Source: Brytella acorum
GTDB lineage: Bacteria > Pseudomonadota > Alphaproteobacteria > Acetobacterales > Acetobacteraceae
Assembly (NCBI RefSeq): GCF_029309905.1
Contig: NZ_JARBJP010000006.1
Span: forward strand, 140,569-204,568
DNA: 64,000 nucleotides
Reading direction: 5' to 3'
A program made the position numbers and the translations under genes. The notes beneath the pieces are model-generated. The model did no database searches, had not been told where the DNA came from, and was given only the letters and a program-made list of their open reading frames with translations. Positions 47,401 through 55,855 of the stretch are shown one piece after another. Position 1 is the first letter of the stretch; every line of letters starts with the position of its first letter.

Positions 47401-47693
47401 GCAAAGCGGCCCTGCTGCGGCGCCGGCCCATCCTGATGACCACCGCCGCCGCCGCTCTCGGCGCGCTGCCCCTGGTCGTCATGGGCGGTTACGGCATGGA
47501 ATTGCGCCAGCCTCTCGGCATCGCCCTGATCGGCGGCCTCGTGGTCAGCCAGATCCAGACCATGTTCACCACGCCCGCGCTTTACGTGCTTGTTGCGCGC
47601 CTGCATGGCGTTTTTGGAGCTTGTCCGGTTCGGGACATGGAAAGAGGATTGGAGGCGGCCGAGCGTAATGCACCGAATGATCATGGTGAGTAG
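44469..47693 (+). CDS. RND-family efflux pump, AcrB/MdtB-like (HAE1)
   Basis: 1074 residues, TTG start. Twelve membrane segments in two repeats and two large periplasmic loops. The proton-relay residues are present: the Asp pair in VVTGLVVDDAIVVIENI near 400 and the Lys in GVSLKNAIMLVDF near 960. No membrane-fusion or outer-membrane partner gene is adjacent. Its position at the end of the exbBD-tonB series suggests siderophore efflux or recycling, which is inference from context. A long Ala/Gly/Ser-rich loop near 775-825 is unusual. Confidence 0.88.
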   Translation: MSFIAFFIRRPVATTLLLLAAVLSGLLALPSLPVSDLPDVSVPVISVSASNAGGTPEVMARTVAAPLERHLGTIAGVTQMQSVSTRGETMISLGFEVGRDLNGAARDVEAAIRAARADLPKTPGSDPSYHRANPNATPVLILAVTPGMMAMPRLYDLVNVTLRPMLLQVPGVGDVELLGSSAPAVRVAMNPLAFFKYGMGFENLRAALASANAHAPKGVIDTHGQRFQLAVNDQAEHAVDYRNLIIAYKNGRPVRLSDVATVSDSMQDVNAAAFFDGKPALTLLVRAQPGANLLGLVDAVKARLPRLRMLMPPGANVAVARDGSVVIRSSLHHTAITLLLACVLALGVVWAFLRSATAALAAAIVVPCCLIASLGPMHLAGFGLDNLSLMALTVVTGLVVDDAIVVIENIMRHRALGLSIEEAAIMGGSEVVFTLLSITISVVAVFAPIGLAPGLTGRLFGEFAGTVGIAVTVSLVLSCTATPCLTATFLRLSDAWRPAMSRSAPAPRNNRPASLYPHILDLCLRHPGKTVLLLPMTLLVAFVLFVRMPKIVFPKQDIGIVSGGSRADGATLADTKARIARFSRVMLSDPGVSHVVAYLDTSEGSSHGMVFATLRDMADRQDSATTIARRAAVTMRHERHGEYHAQAPGNLMMRVGSSSSGLSYILRSDDERVPGPAARRLAQALKRHPEFSDVDEDSDPPDESLSFIINRDVAARLGVTPQVIGSTLSDAFGQITASVVYSWRGQYNVVMTLQEQFLHDPALLRNFWVSPSGGSASGSAASNTIRAITQGAVGGPSTLAAAAFRNQIANGLAGGATASTGAAVATGTETLVPLSVAATLVSTRDPTSVTHLGYASSASIALSLPPTLSGVLQSDEGDAAKSTRDSEMLILGAIVAVYLTLGILYENTFRPLTILSTVPSAGIGAVLALELFGLPFSGMAVVAMLLLTGVSLKNAIMLVDFAVLAQRMQALAPRAAIRKAALLRRRPILMTTAAAALGALPLVVMGGYGMELRQPLGIALIGGLVVSQIQTMFTTPALYVLVARLHGVFGACPVRDMERGLEAAERNAPNDHGE

Positions 47694-47771
47694 GGTTCAT
47701 GCCATATCCCGTGCCGAAGGCTTTTCACTCGCATGGGGTATTTACGCCCCATCCGCGGCAAAGAAGTTCGA

Positions 47772-48596
47772 CTATCCTCCCGACCTGTCGGCTCCGGAAT
47801 ACCGTTGCGCCATGTATCGCCCGGGTGGCGTGCCCAGCACTTTGCGAAACATGGTCACGAAGCTCGGGACGCTCTCGTAGCCCAGATCGTCGGCGACCTG
47901 CTGGATCGTCGCACCGCCCGCCAGCCACTTCACCGCAAGCATCACGCATAATTGCTGACGCCAGCGGTCGAAACTCATACCGGTCTCCCGAACGATCAGC
48001 CGGGACAGCGTTCGTGCGCTCAAACCGGCCCGGCTGGCCCAGACAGCTAACTTCTCCTGTTCGGCGGGCGCTTCGATCATCCGGTCGACGATCCTGCGCA
48101 GACGGCTATCGTCGGGCATCGGAAGATGAAGGTCTTCGGTCTTCGCCGCAGCGAGTTCGTCGAACAATACGTCCAGCATGCGCATGGTCGTGTCGCTCGT
48201 CTCGTAGTACAGCGGCAGTTCGGCGGCCCGGATGAGAAGTTCACGCAATAGCGGCGTCACCGCGATCGCTCGGCACGATCGTGGCGATGCTGGTCCAACC
48301 GCCGGGTCGATGAAGGCGTTATATCCCTGAAGCTCCCCGCTGGCGCGGATGGCGTGACGTGCGCCGCCAGGGATCCAGAAGGCGCTGCGCGGCGGGACGA
48401 TCCATAGTCCTCCGTCCACCTCGCAACTGAGCGTGCCGCGCTGAACCAGCATGATCTGGCTTTTGACGTGGCTGTGAAAAGCCAGATCGATGTCGTCCAG
48501 ACGTTCCGCCAAATACCCGTAGGTCACGATCCGACGCGGGACGTCGTCCGGTTCGATCCAGTCTTTCACCTTCGATGGTTCGGTCCATATCGGCAT
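47772..48596 (-). CDS. AraC-family regulator (NimR-like)
   Basis: 274 residues: N-terminal cupin sensor (HSHVKSQIMLVQRGTLSCEVDGG, with PPRSAFWIPGGARHAI) and a C-terminal AraC double HTH including ASRAGLSARTLSRLIVRETGMSF and VADDLGYESVPSFVTMFRKVLGTPPGRY. This layout is that of NimR/YdeO-type regulators that control a neighbouring transporter. It is convergent with the RND gene and divergent from the FAD monooxygenase, its likelier target, across 191 bp. Confidence 0.88.
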   Translation of the reverse strand: MPIWTEPSKVKDWIEPDDVPRRIVTYGYLAERLDDIDLAFHSHVKSQIMLVQRGTLSCEVDGGLWIVPPRSAFWIPGGARHAIRASGELQGYNAFIDPAVGPASPRSCRAIAVTPLLRELLIRAAELPLYYETSDTTMRMLDVLFDELAAAKTEDLHLPMPDDSRLRRIVDRMIEAPAEQEKLAVWASRAGLSARTLSRLIVRETGMSFDRWRQQLCVMLAVKWLAGGATIQQVADDLGYESVPSFVTMFRKVLGTPPGRYMAQRYSGADRSGG

Positions 48597-48787
48597 GACG
48601 CCATTGTCGAGGGTGAGTCAGTATATGGCAAGATCGAATAATAAATTGGCCAGACTTCGAAATGACGCCAGGCAGAGCGCGGTGGTAATTATCGACCGCG
48701 ACCGCAGACTGTCCCGAGAGGAAAGCACGAACCATAAACGAGGTTCCTGTCGGCTTCTTCACGGCGCGATGATCGAAAGGAAGCTTC

Positions 48788-49987
48788 GTGAAGGCTCGAA
48801 AGAAAATTCTTATATGCGGTGCTGGCATAGCCGGTCCCGTATGTGCGTACTGGCTGCATCAATACGGCTACGACGTCGTCATCGCTGAAAAAGCGCGCAC
48901 CCTGCGCGACGGCGGTCAGAACATTGACGTCAAGGGAGCAGGGCAGCAGGTCATCAAGATGATGGGGCTTGCCGAACGTATCGAGGCCAAGAACACGCGG
49001 GAGCAGGGCCAGAAATATGTCGATGCAACCGGCAAACTCGTCGCGGTTTTCCCGAAAGGGGCGTTTGCGACGCTGACGAGCGATTTTGAAATTCTGCGTG
49101 GCGATTTCGCACACGTCCTGTTCGAGGCCACGGCGGAGATCTGCGACTATCGATTTGAGACATTCGTGACCCATCTCGATCAGCGCGACGACGGCATCGC
49201 GGCGACGTTCAACGATGGTAGCGTAGAGGAGTTCGAACTGGTCATCTGTGCCGAGGGAATCGGTTCATCCACCCGGGAAATGATTCTGCCCGAGCAGACC
49301 AGCTTTCGCTACCTTGGCGCCTATATGTCGTTTTTTAAAATCAGGAAACGCCCGGAAGATGGCTTATGGGCTCATACGGTCAACGGTATTGACGGGACGT
49401 TCATCACGTTGCGACCTGGAAACGACATGGAAACGACCGTTCTGATCACATTTCCGCGGAAAAAGCCCGACCTTGCATGGGATGATCGGGCCAGTATGAA
49501 GAAACTGCTGCTCGATGCCCTGAAGGGCAGGGGAACGATTGCGGATCGCATCAGCGCGGAACTCGATACGGTGCGCGACTTCTATTGCGGACCGATGAGC
49601 CAGGTGCGGGCCTCGCGCTGGTCGAAAGGTCGATTTGTAATGGTGGGTGACGCCGCCTGCTGTCCGACGCCCTTCACGGGCGAAGGCACCGCCCTGGCTC
49701 TGGTCGGGGCTTATGTGCTCGCGGGCGAGATCAAGCGGTGCGCGGATCCTGCGGACGCTTTCGAGGCTTATGTAAAACGCGTCCGCCCTTATGCGGAAGC
49801 ATCGCAAAACCGTATGAGCCCTGCCTTGATCCGCCTGCTCCATGTCAGGAGCGGGATCGCGATTGCGCTGACACGAGGTGTTCAGAAAATCCTGGCGAGC
49901 GGCATTGTCCAGAGACGGCTGAAACCCGGTGCCGCGCAGCGTGAGAGAAAAATCGCGGAAGATTTCGTGTTTCCTGATTACACATGA
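48788..49987 (+). CDS. FAD-dependent monooxygenase (PHBH/TetX-like)
   Basis: 399 residues, GTG start 48788 with AAGGAAG just upstream. Rossmann motif GAGIAGPVCAYWLHQYGYDVVIAEKA near 11-36 (diagnostic GAGIAG), the internal motif FELVICAEGIGSSTRE and the second FAD motif VGDAACCPTPFTGEGTALALVGA near 285-305. Substrate not clear; relatives hydroxylate aromatic or polyketide compounds, including tetracyclines. A C-terminal basic tail follows a helix. Confidence 0.85.
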   Translation: MKARKKILICGAGIAGPVCAYWLHQYGYDVVIAEKARTLRDGGQNIDVKGAGQQVIKMMGLAERIEAKNTREQGQKYVDATGKLVAVFPKGAFATLTSDFEILRGDFAHVLFEATAEICDYRFETFVTHLDQRDDGIAATFNDGSVEEFELVICAEGIGSSTREMILPEQTSFRYLGAYMSFFKIRKRPEDGLWAHTVNGIDGTFITLRPGNDMETTVLITFPRKKPDLAWDDRASMKKLLLDALKGRGTIADRISAELDTVRDFYCGPMSQVRASRWSKGRFVMVGDAACCPTPFTGEGTALALVGAYVLAGEIKRCADPADAFEAYVKRVRPYAEASQNRMSPALIRLLHVRSGIAIALTRGVQKILASGIVQRRLKPGAAQRERKIAEDFVFPDYT

Positions 49988-50170
49988 ATTCCGCAGCCGG
50001 TTTTGTTTCGGAAGAACGACAAATTCGGGAAGGGATATGAAGCGAGGACTATAAAATACGGGCGACATGCCTGTGGCACGCCGGACATGTCGCCGGTTTC
50101 ACGATCCTGCCTATAGAAAAAAGATATCACGGGTGCCGCACATGGCCGGACGAAGCCGTGTGCGGGAGCT

Positions 50171-50485
50171 TCAGGATTCGACGCTCTGTAGGACCTCGAA
50201 CCCTTCGAAAACCGGCGGTCCAACCGTCAGTTTCCGGCCGTCCCCGGCGCTGGCATGGGCCTGGCGGAACTGTTCGGACTGCGTCCAGCCGATGAAGGCT
50301 TCATAGGAAGCCCAGACCGTGTGCGAGGCGTAGAGCGTGCTGTCCTCGCCGACCGGTCCCTTGAGGAACTGGAAGGACTCGAAGCCGGGGACTGTCTTCA
50401 GCAGGACTTCGCGGTCGAGCCAGCGGCGCTGGAACGCTTCTTCGCAGTCCGGAGCGACCCTGAAGCGGTTCATGGCAATATACAT
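50171..50485 (-). CDS. IsdG/HmoA-type heme-degrading monooxygenase
   Basis: 104 residues of the antibiotic-biosynthesis-monooxygenase ferredoxin-like fold. The catalytic Asn-Trp-His set of IsdG-type heme oxygenases is matched by Asn6, Trp67 and His77, at nearly the same numbers as in IsdG. It overlaps the end of the HmuV-like ATPase gene by 16 bp, last in the heme-uptake operon, so it probably frees iron from imported heme in the cytoplasm. The family also holds quinol monooxygenases, but the residue set and context favour heme. Confidence 0.8.
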   Translation of the reverse strand: MYIAMNRFRVAPDCEEAFQRRWLDREVLLKTVPGFESFQFLKGPVGEDSTLYASHTVWASYEAFIGWTQSEQFRQAHASAGDGRKLTVGPPVFEGFEVLQSVES

Positions 50486-51306
50486 GGTGCTGCCTTTCTT
50501 TCTGTTTCCGACGCCTGAGCGGCGGTGATGTCATGTGGGACGACGAAGGGTCGGCCCGATCTATCGTGCATATGAACGCGGGGCGCCGCCACAGCGAAAG
50601 TCTCCTTCAGCATGTCCGGCGTCAACACCGCATGCGGCGGTCCTGTCGCGCAGACGCGACCCTGACTGAGGACCATGATCGAGTCGGCGCGGGATGCCGC
50701 CCAGTTCAGGTCGTGCAGTACGACGAGACAGCTACCGCCGCGCCGCGTATGCTCGCGCGCGATGTCGAGGACGAGGGCCTGTCGCGGCAGATCCTGCGCC
50801 GACAGGGGTTCGTCGAGCAGCAGCAGGCCGGGCGTATCCGACAGGGCTCCGGCTTCGAGCTGAGCGAGAACGCGCGCCAGATGGACCCGCTGCCGTTCGC
50901 CGCCCGAAAGGCTAAGAACGTCGCGTCGTGCGAAATCCGCGAGCCCGACGCGCCGGAGGGCCAGGGCCGCGAACGCATCGACCTGTTTCGCGGGAACGCC
51001 GCGCAGGCCGGTGCGCACGAGGTCCATGACGGGAAAGCGCGTGCGCAGAGGACTGTCCTGCGTGAGCATCGCGCGTCGCATGGCCAGACGCTCCGGTGTC
51101 ATGTCTTTCAGAGGGATGCCGTCGAACGTGACGTCGCCCGCCTCAGGTTCGATCAGACCGCTGGCCACTCGCAGCAGCGTGCTCTTGCCTGCTCCGTTTG
51201 GCCCTACGACGGCGACCATGGCGCCGCGAGGAACCTCCAGCGAGACGGCGTCGAGCAGGAGCCGGGAGCCTACCCGACATGACACGGCTTCGAGGCGCAG
51301 TGTCAT
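50470..51306 (-). CDS. hmuV: Heme ABC importer ATPase
   Basis: 278 residues from ATG 51306, which overlaps the permease stop; the open frame upstream is the shadow of the permease gene. GPNGAGKST Walker A near 34-42, LSLSGGERQRVHLARVL signature, LLLLDEPLSAQD Walker B, and an H-loop in LVVLHDLNWAAS. The pattern is that of FecE/BtuD/HmuV ATPases. It energises the permease encoded upstream; overlaps in the operon imply equal expression. Confidence 0.9.
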   Translation of the reverse strand: MTLRLEAVSCRVGSRLLLDAVSLEVPRGAMVAVVGPNGAGKSTLLRVASGLIEPEAGDVTFDGIPLKDMTPERLAMRRAMLTQDSPLRTRFPVMDLVRTGLRGVPAKQVDAFAALALRRVGLADFARRDVLSLSGGERQRVHLARVLAQLEAGALSDTPGLLLLDEPLSAQDLPRQALVLDIAREHTRRGGSCLVVLHDLNWAASRADSIMVLSQGRVCATGPPHAVLTPDMLKETFAVAAPRVHMHDRSGRPFVVPHDITAAQASETERKAAPCILP

Positions 51307-52313
51307 GACGGTGCGTCGCCGCGCTCTGCACGTGCGAGGAGCCACACGAAGACCGGCGCACCGATCGCCGCCGTCACCACGCCGACCGGCACATCGGCCG
51401 GAATGGCCACGATGCGCGCGATCGTATCCGCGCATACCAGCAGGATCGCGCCCAGAAGCGCGCTGCACGGGAGCACCACGCGATGATCGGGGCCGGTCAT
51501 GAGCCGAACGAGATGGGGCACGACCACGCCCACGAAACCGATCACGCCCGCGAACGCGACGACAGGGCCGGTCGCGAGCGCCACGCCGAGCATGGCGAGA
51601 CGCTTGGAGCGCTCGACCCGGTATCCCATCAGGGCGGCGTCGGTGTCGCCCAGAAGCAGGGCGTTGAGCGGGGTCGCCAGCACGCCGATCAGAACGGCCG
51701 CGACGATCAGAAACGGCATCAGAAGGCCGATCCGTGTCCATGTGGCGCCTGCCAGGCTACCCATCGTCCAGAATGTCAGATCGCGCAGGGCCGTGTCGTT
51801 GGCGCGGAAGATCAGGATACCGGTCAGAGCGCCGGAAAATGCGCCGAGCGCTACGCCCGCGAGAATGACGGTGTTCGTCGACATCACGCCGTCACGCGTC
51901 GAAAAACCATAAAGCAGCGCCGTGCTGGCAAGGCCGCCCGCCATGCCGCCGAGCGGGACGGCCCAACTGGCAAAGAGGCCGCCCAGTCCGAGGACGATCA
52001 CGAGCGCGGCCCCCAGCGCCGCACCGGATGAGACGCCGATCAGGCCCGGATCGGCCAGCGGATTGCGGAACAGTCCCTGCATGACGGCACCTGAAGACGC
52101 GAGCGCCGCGCCAGCCAGCATCGCAAAAGCGACGCGTGGCGCGCGGATCTGGGTGATGACCAGCCGCGCGACGTCGCCCGAAGCGTCTGTTCCGAAAACG
52201 GCTCCAAAGCCGAGACCGGTCGCGCCGATAGCAAGCGCGCCGATCCCTGTGACAAGAAGCAGTCCGCACAGGATGGCGATGATCGTCGAGGACGAAAGAG
52301 GCGCAACCCTCAT
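51303..52313 (-). CDS. hmuU: Heme ABC importer permease (FecCD family)
   Basis: 336 residues with about ten membrane helices. Family phrases: RAPRVAFAMLAGAALASSGAVMQGLFRNPLADPGLIGVSSGAALGA, the FecCD hallmark (AMLAGAALASSGAVMQG and NPLADPGLIG parts), and GFVGVVVPHLVRLMTGPDHRVVLP near the C-terminal half. Start and stop overlap the neighbours by four bases (52310-52313 and 51303-51306). Sits in the inner membrane as a dimer. Confidence 0.92.
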   Translation of the reverse strand: MRVAPLSSSTIIAILCGLLLVTGIGALAIGATGLGFGAVFGTDASGDVARLVITQIRAPRVAFAMLAGAALASSGAVMQGLFRNPLADPGLIGVSSGAALGAALVIVLGLGGLFASWAVPLGGMAGGLASTALLYGFSTRDGVMSTNTVILAGVALGAFSGALTGILIFRANDTALRDLTFWTMGSLAGATWTRIGLLMPFLIVAAVLIGVLATPLNALLLGDTDAALMGYRVERSKRLAMLGVALATGPVVAFAGVIGFVGVVVPHLVRLMTGPDHRVVLPCSALLGAILLVCADTIARIVAIPADVPVGVVTAAIGAPVFVWLLARAERGDAPS

Positions 52314-53230
52314 GCGGGCTGGGACGCAATCATCTTCGCGAGATCAAGGGCCGCCTGTGGCGTCCGCGGGCCGAAGCCGAGCAGGCGCTCGCCCTCCATG
52401 GCGATGATCGCCTTGTTCCGGCCCGCCGGGGTGAGGCCGAAGCCGGGATCGGCCAATAAGGCAGCGCGAATGACATCGGCGTCCTGGCTCATGGTGAGGA
52501 TGACATCGGGACGCAGCCCGATCAGGGCTTCGTCCTCGACGATCTTGTATCCCTGCATGGCGTGGCCGGCGTTCAGGGCGCCCGCGAGACCGATCACGGC
52601 GTCCGCCGCCGTGCCGGTGCCGGCTGCGAGCGCATGACCGCCGGTCATGCGCATGACGAACAGGACGCGCCGGGTCAGCGGGTGGGTGGCCCGCCAGTCT
52701 GCCAGCGCGCGAAACCGGGCATCGATTGTCCGGCAGAGCGCGTCACCCTGCGGCTGGGCGCCGACGAGAGAAGCGAGAAATCGCGTGCGGCCGACGATCG
52801 CCTCGGCCGAAGGCGTCGCATCGACGAAGATCACGGGCGTCCCCGATGCGACGATCTGGTCCATGGCGGCGGGAGGGCCGGCGTCGTTCATCGCCAGGAT
52901 CAGGTCCGGTCGCAGCGACAGCGCACCTTCGGACGAAATCATTCGCATATAACCGAGCGATTTCTTGTCGTGCAGCGCCTCGGGAGGCCATGTCGATGTC
53001 GTATCGACGGCGATGATTCGATCCGTGGCCCCAAGAGCATATAGCGTTTCGGTAATCGTGCCGCCGATGCAAGCGATCCGCTGACTGCTGCGCAACGCGA
53101 CCCTTCGCCCCCGACAATCTGTGACGATCCGTTCAGCCGCACTCGCGGGCACGAGTGGTACGGCAGCCATGCCGAGCGATCCCAGTGCTGCGCGGACGAA
53201 TGTTCGTCGGTCCAGAAAATGCTGTGCCAT
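52310..53230 (-). CDS. hmuT: Heme-binding periplasmic protein of ABC importer
   Basis: 306 residues. A twin-arginine-like signal (DRRTFVRAALGSLGMA) with cleavage near residue 31, so it is exported folded or by Sec. The BtuF/HmuT fold has IACIGGTITETLYALGA near 55 and MQGYKIVEDEALIGLRPDVILTMSQD late. Heme ligand is inferred from the operon with a heme receptor and an IsdG-like enzyme. First gene of the hmuTUV-monooxygenase unit, 155 bp from the divergent receptor gene. Confidence 0.88.
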   Translation of the reverse strand: MAQHFLDRRTFVRAALGSLGMAAVPLVPASAAERIVTDCRGRRVALRSSQRIACIGGTITETLYALGATDRIIAVDTTSTWPPEALHDKKSLGYMRMISSEGALSLRPDLILAMNDAGPPAAMDQIVASGTPVIFVDATPSAEAIVGRTRFLASLVGAQPQGDALCRTIDARFRALADWRATHPLTRRVLFVMRMTGGHALAAGTGTAADAVIGLAGALNAGHAMQGYKIVEDEALIGLRPDVILTMSQDADVIRAALLADPGFGLTPAGRNKAIIAMEGERLLGFGPRTPQAALDLAKMIASQPA

Positions 53231-53313
53231 GCGGGGAGGATCTCCAATGGATCAGGACAAACGGCGGCATCGGAAACCGGTGCCTCAAGGTGATACATCG
53301 TCGCGATCTGTAT

Positions 53314-53334
53314 TGCAAATAGGAATCGTTCGCA
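53314..53334. promoter_or_regulatory. Fur box between hmuT and the heme receptor
   Basis: A 21-bp near-palindrome, TGCAAATAGG-A-ATCGTTCGCA, agrees with a TGCAAATGAGAATCATTTGCA-type Fur site at 17 of 21 positions. It lies 84 bp from the hmuT start and 52 bp from the receptor start, so it can control both divergent promoters. Confidence 0.65.
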
Positions 53335-53385
53335 CTAGGAATCGCTTCCATCGTTTTGCTGAAATTCACGACAGGATATTGCCCC

Positions 53386-55542
53386 ATGTCCTCCACCCGC
53401 CGTCTGCTCTTCTGTTCAGTCGCCTCTCTGGCGCTCAGTTCGCTGCCCGTCGCACAGGCGTCTACATCGCAGGATGGGAGCGGTGATCGACCCGCGCGTG
53501 CGGCGTCACTGTCCACACGATCGCAGCTCCGCAGCCATGCCCCGATCACACTGCCGAAGGTTCGGGTGAGGGGAGACGGATCGGTGACGGTGCCGCAGGC
53601 GTCGTCGAGTCTGTCACGCGCCGATATCCAGCGGGTCCAGCCCAACGAGCCCTATGCGATTCTCACCGGCCTGCCGGGCGTTTATTTTCAGAATGATGGC
53701 ACGCCATCGCTGGCCGTCTCGATGCGCGGCATGCAGGATTTCGGGCGGGTCAATGTGATGATCGACGGCGCGCGCCAGAATTTCCAGGAAAGCGGGCATG
53801 GCGCCGATGGGAGTGTCTATGTCGATCCGGCCCTTCTGGCCGGGCTCGAAGTACGTCGCGGCACGGTCGCGACTGGCGACGGCGCAGGCGCGATCGCGGG
53901 AGTCATGAATCTGCACACGTTCGATGTCGACGATCTGGTCGATCCGGGCAGGCGCTACGGCGTGCTCGGTCGTGCTCTCGGGGGCACCAACAATTACGAC
54001 GGGTCCGGTGTCGTCGGTGCGGGCGCGCGGATCAATGACTGGCTGGGCGTCGCGGCGGCGTTCAGCATGCGGAGTTCGGGTGATTACGAGGACGGCAACG
54101 GCGATCGTGTGGCCCACACCTTCCAGCGCCTGCAATCGGGCCTGTTCAAGATCGACATCAAGCCGGGAATCGACCAGACCCTGAAGCTGGGAACGGTGAT
54201 CTATCACAACGCGTTCGGTGTGGGCTCCGAGGGGATCGCCACCGCCGACAGCGTTCAGAACGATACAGGCACGATCGACTACCGCTTCACCCCGCGCGAC
54301 AACAAACTCGTAGCCCTGCATGTGAAGGGCTATGTCGTCAGTACCAGCATGGCCAACTATACACCGTCCTTCATGGGCGTGAGCGTGGCGGCGGCGGACC
54401 TCACGCATTACGGTCTGACGACGCTCGGTTTCGAGGCGGACAACACCACCCGCCTGCGTGGCGGCCCGATCGATATCGCCCTGAATTACGGGGGTGAATA
54501 TTACCATGACAGTGTCCGGACCACGGATCAGACCGGCTATATTGGTGCCACGCCGAGCGGTGGCCGAAGTGTCGGCTCTGCCTTCACGCAGGCGACGCTG
54601 GGCTGGAAGATCGTCCAGCTGACGGGCGCGCTACGCTACGACAGCTACGGCCTGTCAGGCGGAGGGGTGAACGAAGCGGGTGGCTTCACGAACGCGGTCG
54701 CGGGACCGTTCCACGTCGGAAAGGGATCCGATGCGGTCAATCCGAAAGTGACGCTGGCCATCAATCCCGTTCGTGGCTTGCAGATTTACGGCAATTACGG
54801 ACTTGGTTTCCGGCCGCCAGCCACGACCGAGACGCTTTATTCCGGCTCCCATCCGGGACTCGGATTTCTGAAGTTCATCCCCAACCCCGCGCTCGATCCT
54901 GAGCGGACATACGGGTGGGAAGTCGGTACGAAACTGAATTACAGCGATATTCTCGCCGACCATGATCATCTGGAATTCAGCGCCGATTATTTCGACACAC
55001 GGATCAAGGACTATATCGGACAGACTCTGGTCGTAGGGGCTCCCGCCGCGGGATCTTACATTCCGACTTATGGCTATTTTTTCCAGAATATTAGTGGAAA
55101 CACCCGAACGAGCGGCGTGGAGGGACAGGCGAAATACGACTCCCGTCTCGTTTTCGCGACTCTCTCTTACACGAATACCACCACGAAGCTGCCGGGGCCG
55201 GATTACACGGGATACGACCAGATGGTCACTACGCCGCCGCGTTCCGTGATGGCCGGCACGCTGGGATTTCACCTCCTCGACGACAGGCTGACGCTGGGTG
55301 GACGCATTCGGGCGGCGACGCACACACTCGGCCAGATGAGCAGCGATTCCGGGGTCGCCGCGCTGCGCGCCGGCTACGTAGTCTTTGATCTGTTCGGCTC
55401 TTATCAGATCACGAAACGGCTACAGCTTTTCACGAGCGCCGATAACGTCACGAACCGACAATATTACACCAGCGCGCTGGCCTCGATCCCCAACCAGGGG
55501 CTGACGGTGATGAGCGGCCTGAGTTTTGCTCTCTCGCGCTGA
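53386..55542 (+). CDS. TonB-dependent heme/hemoglobin receptor (HmuR/HasR type)
   Basis: 718 residues from ATG 53386 (MSSTRRLLFC); an in-frame start at 53356 only adds ten residues before the signal peptide. Signal peptide to about residue 26. Plug domain with MRGMQDFGRVNVMIDGARQNF. Barrel with the heme-receptor pair FRPP (FRAP-like) followed by a NPALDPE (NPNL-like) motif near 455-505, the region that carries the heme-binding His in relatives. C-terminus SFALSR lacks the usual final aromatic. Divergent from hmuT. Confidence 0.9.
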   Translation: MSSTRRLLFCSVASLALSSLPVAQASTSQDGSGDRPARAASLSTRSQLRSHAPITLPKVRVRGDGSVTVPQASSSLSRADIQRVQPNEPYAILTGLPGVYFQNDGTPSLAVSMRGMQDFGRVNVMIDGARQNFQESGHGADGSVYVDPALLAGLEVRRGTVATGDGAGAIAGVMNLHTFDVDDLVDPGRRYGVLGRALGGTNNYDGSGVVGAGARINDWLGVAAAFSMRSSGDYEDGNGDRVAHTFQRLQSGLFKIDIKPGIDQTLKLGTVIYHNAFGVGSEGIATADSVQNDTGTIDYRFTPRDNKLVALHVKGYVVSTSMANYTPSFMGVSVAAADLTHYGLTTLGFEADNTTRLRGGPIDIALNYGGEYYHDSVRTTDQTGYIGATPSGGRSVGSAFTQATLGWKIVQLTGALRYDSYGLSGGGVNEAGGFTNAVAGPFHVGKGSDAVNPKVTLAINPVRGLQIYGNYGLGFRPPATTETLYSGSHPGLGFLKFIPNPALDPERTYGWEVGTKLNYSDILADHDHLEFSADYFDTRIKDYIGQTLVVGAPAAGSYIPTYGYFFQNISGNTRTSGVEGQAKYDSRLVFATLSYTNTTTKLPGPDYTGYDQMVTTPPRSVMAGTLGFHLLDDRLTLGGRIRAATHTLGQMSSDSGVAALRAGYVVFDLFGSYQITKRLQLFTSADNVTNRQYYTSALASIPNQGLTVMSGLSFALSR

Positions 55543-55657
55543 ACCCGGTTGAAAGCGGTCATTAGCTCTTCTCAGCAGCCTGCCGAAGGCTCAATGACTG
55601 CTGGCGGATCAGAGTCGCGACGCCGACCGGTTTCGTGACGCTCGTCAGGCGAAATGG

Positions 55658-55855
55658 ATCAAGCCTTGCATCCTGGGACGGAAAAATCCTGCGCTCGCCC
55701 CGTCAAGCACGACAAGCGGCGCTATAAACGCCGCAAACGCATCGAGATCAGCTTTGACAGCCTCCAGGACTGGAGGTGAGCCGCCACGCGCTACGATAGG
55801 TGTCCGACAGCCTTCTTCTTCGCCATCTGTCTCCGCTGCCACGCTCCTCTTCTGG
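55658..55855 (+). mobile_element. IS5-family transposase relic (C-terminal part only)
   Basis: Plus-strand frames give KHDKRRYKRRKRIEISF, then SLQDWR, a stop, then ATRYDRCPTAFFFAICL. These match, in order, the C-terminal end of IS5/IS427-group transposases (KYDKRRYKRRNRIEIMF ... WRRVATRYDRCPKTF ...). One stop codon and at least one frame change before KHDK show that it is dead. Nothing of the N-terminal half is found upstream. It marks an insertion hot spot next to the AT-rich acetyltransferase gene. Confidence 0.75.

Noticed and set aside
55645..55842. 65-codon minus-strand frame
   Set aside because: It lies opposite the IS5 transposase relic, whose plus-strand peptide pieces are recognisable; the minus frame is its shadow.
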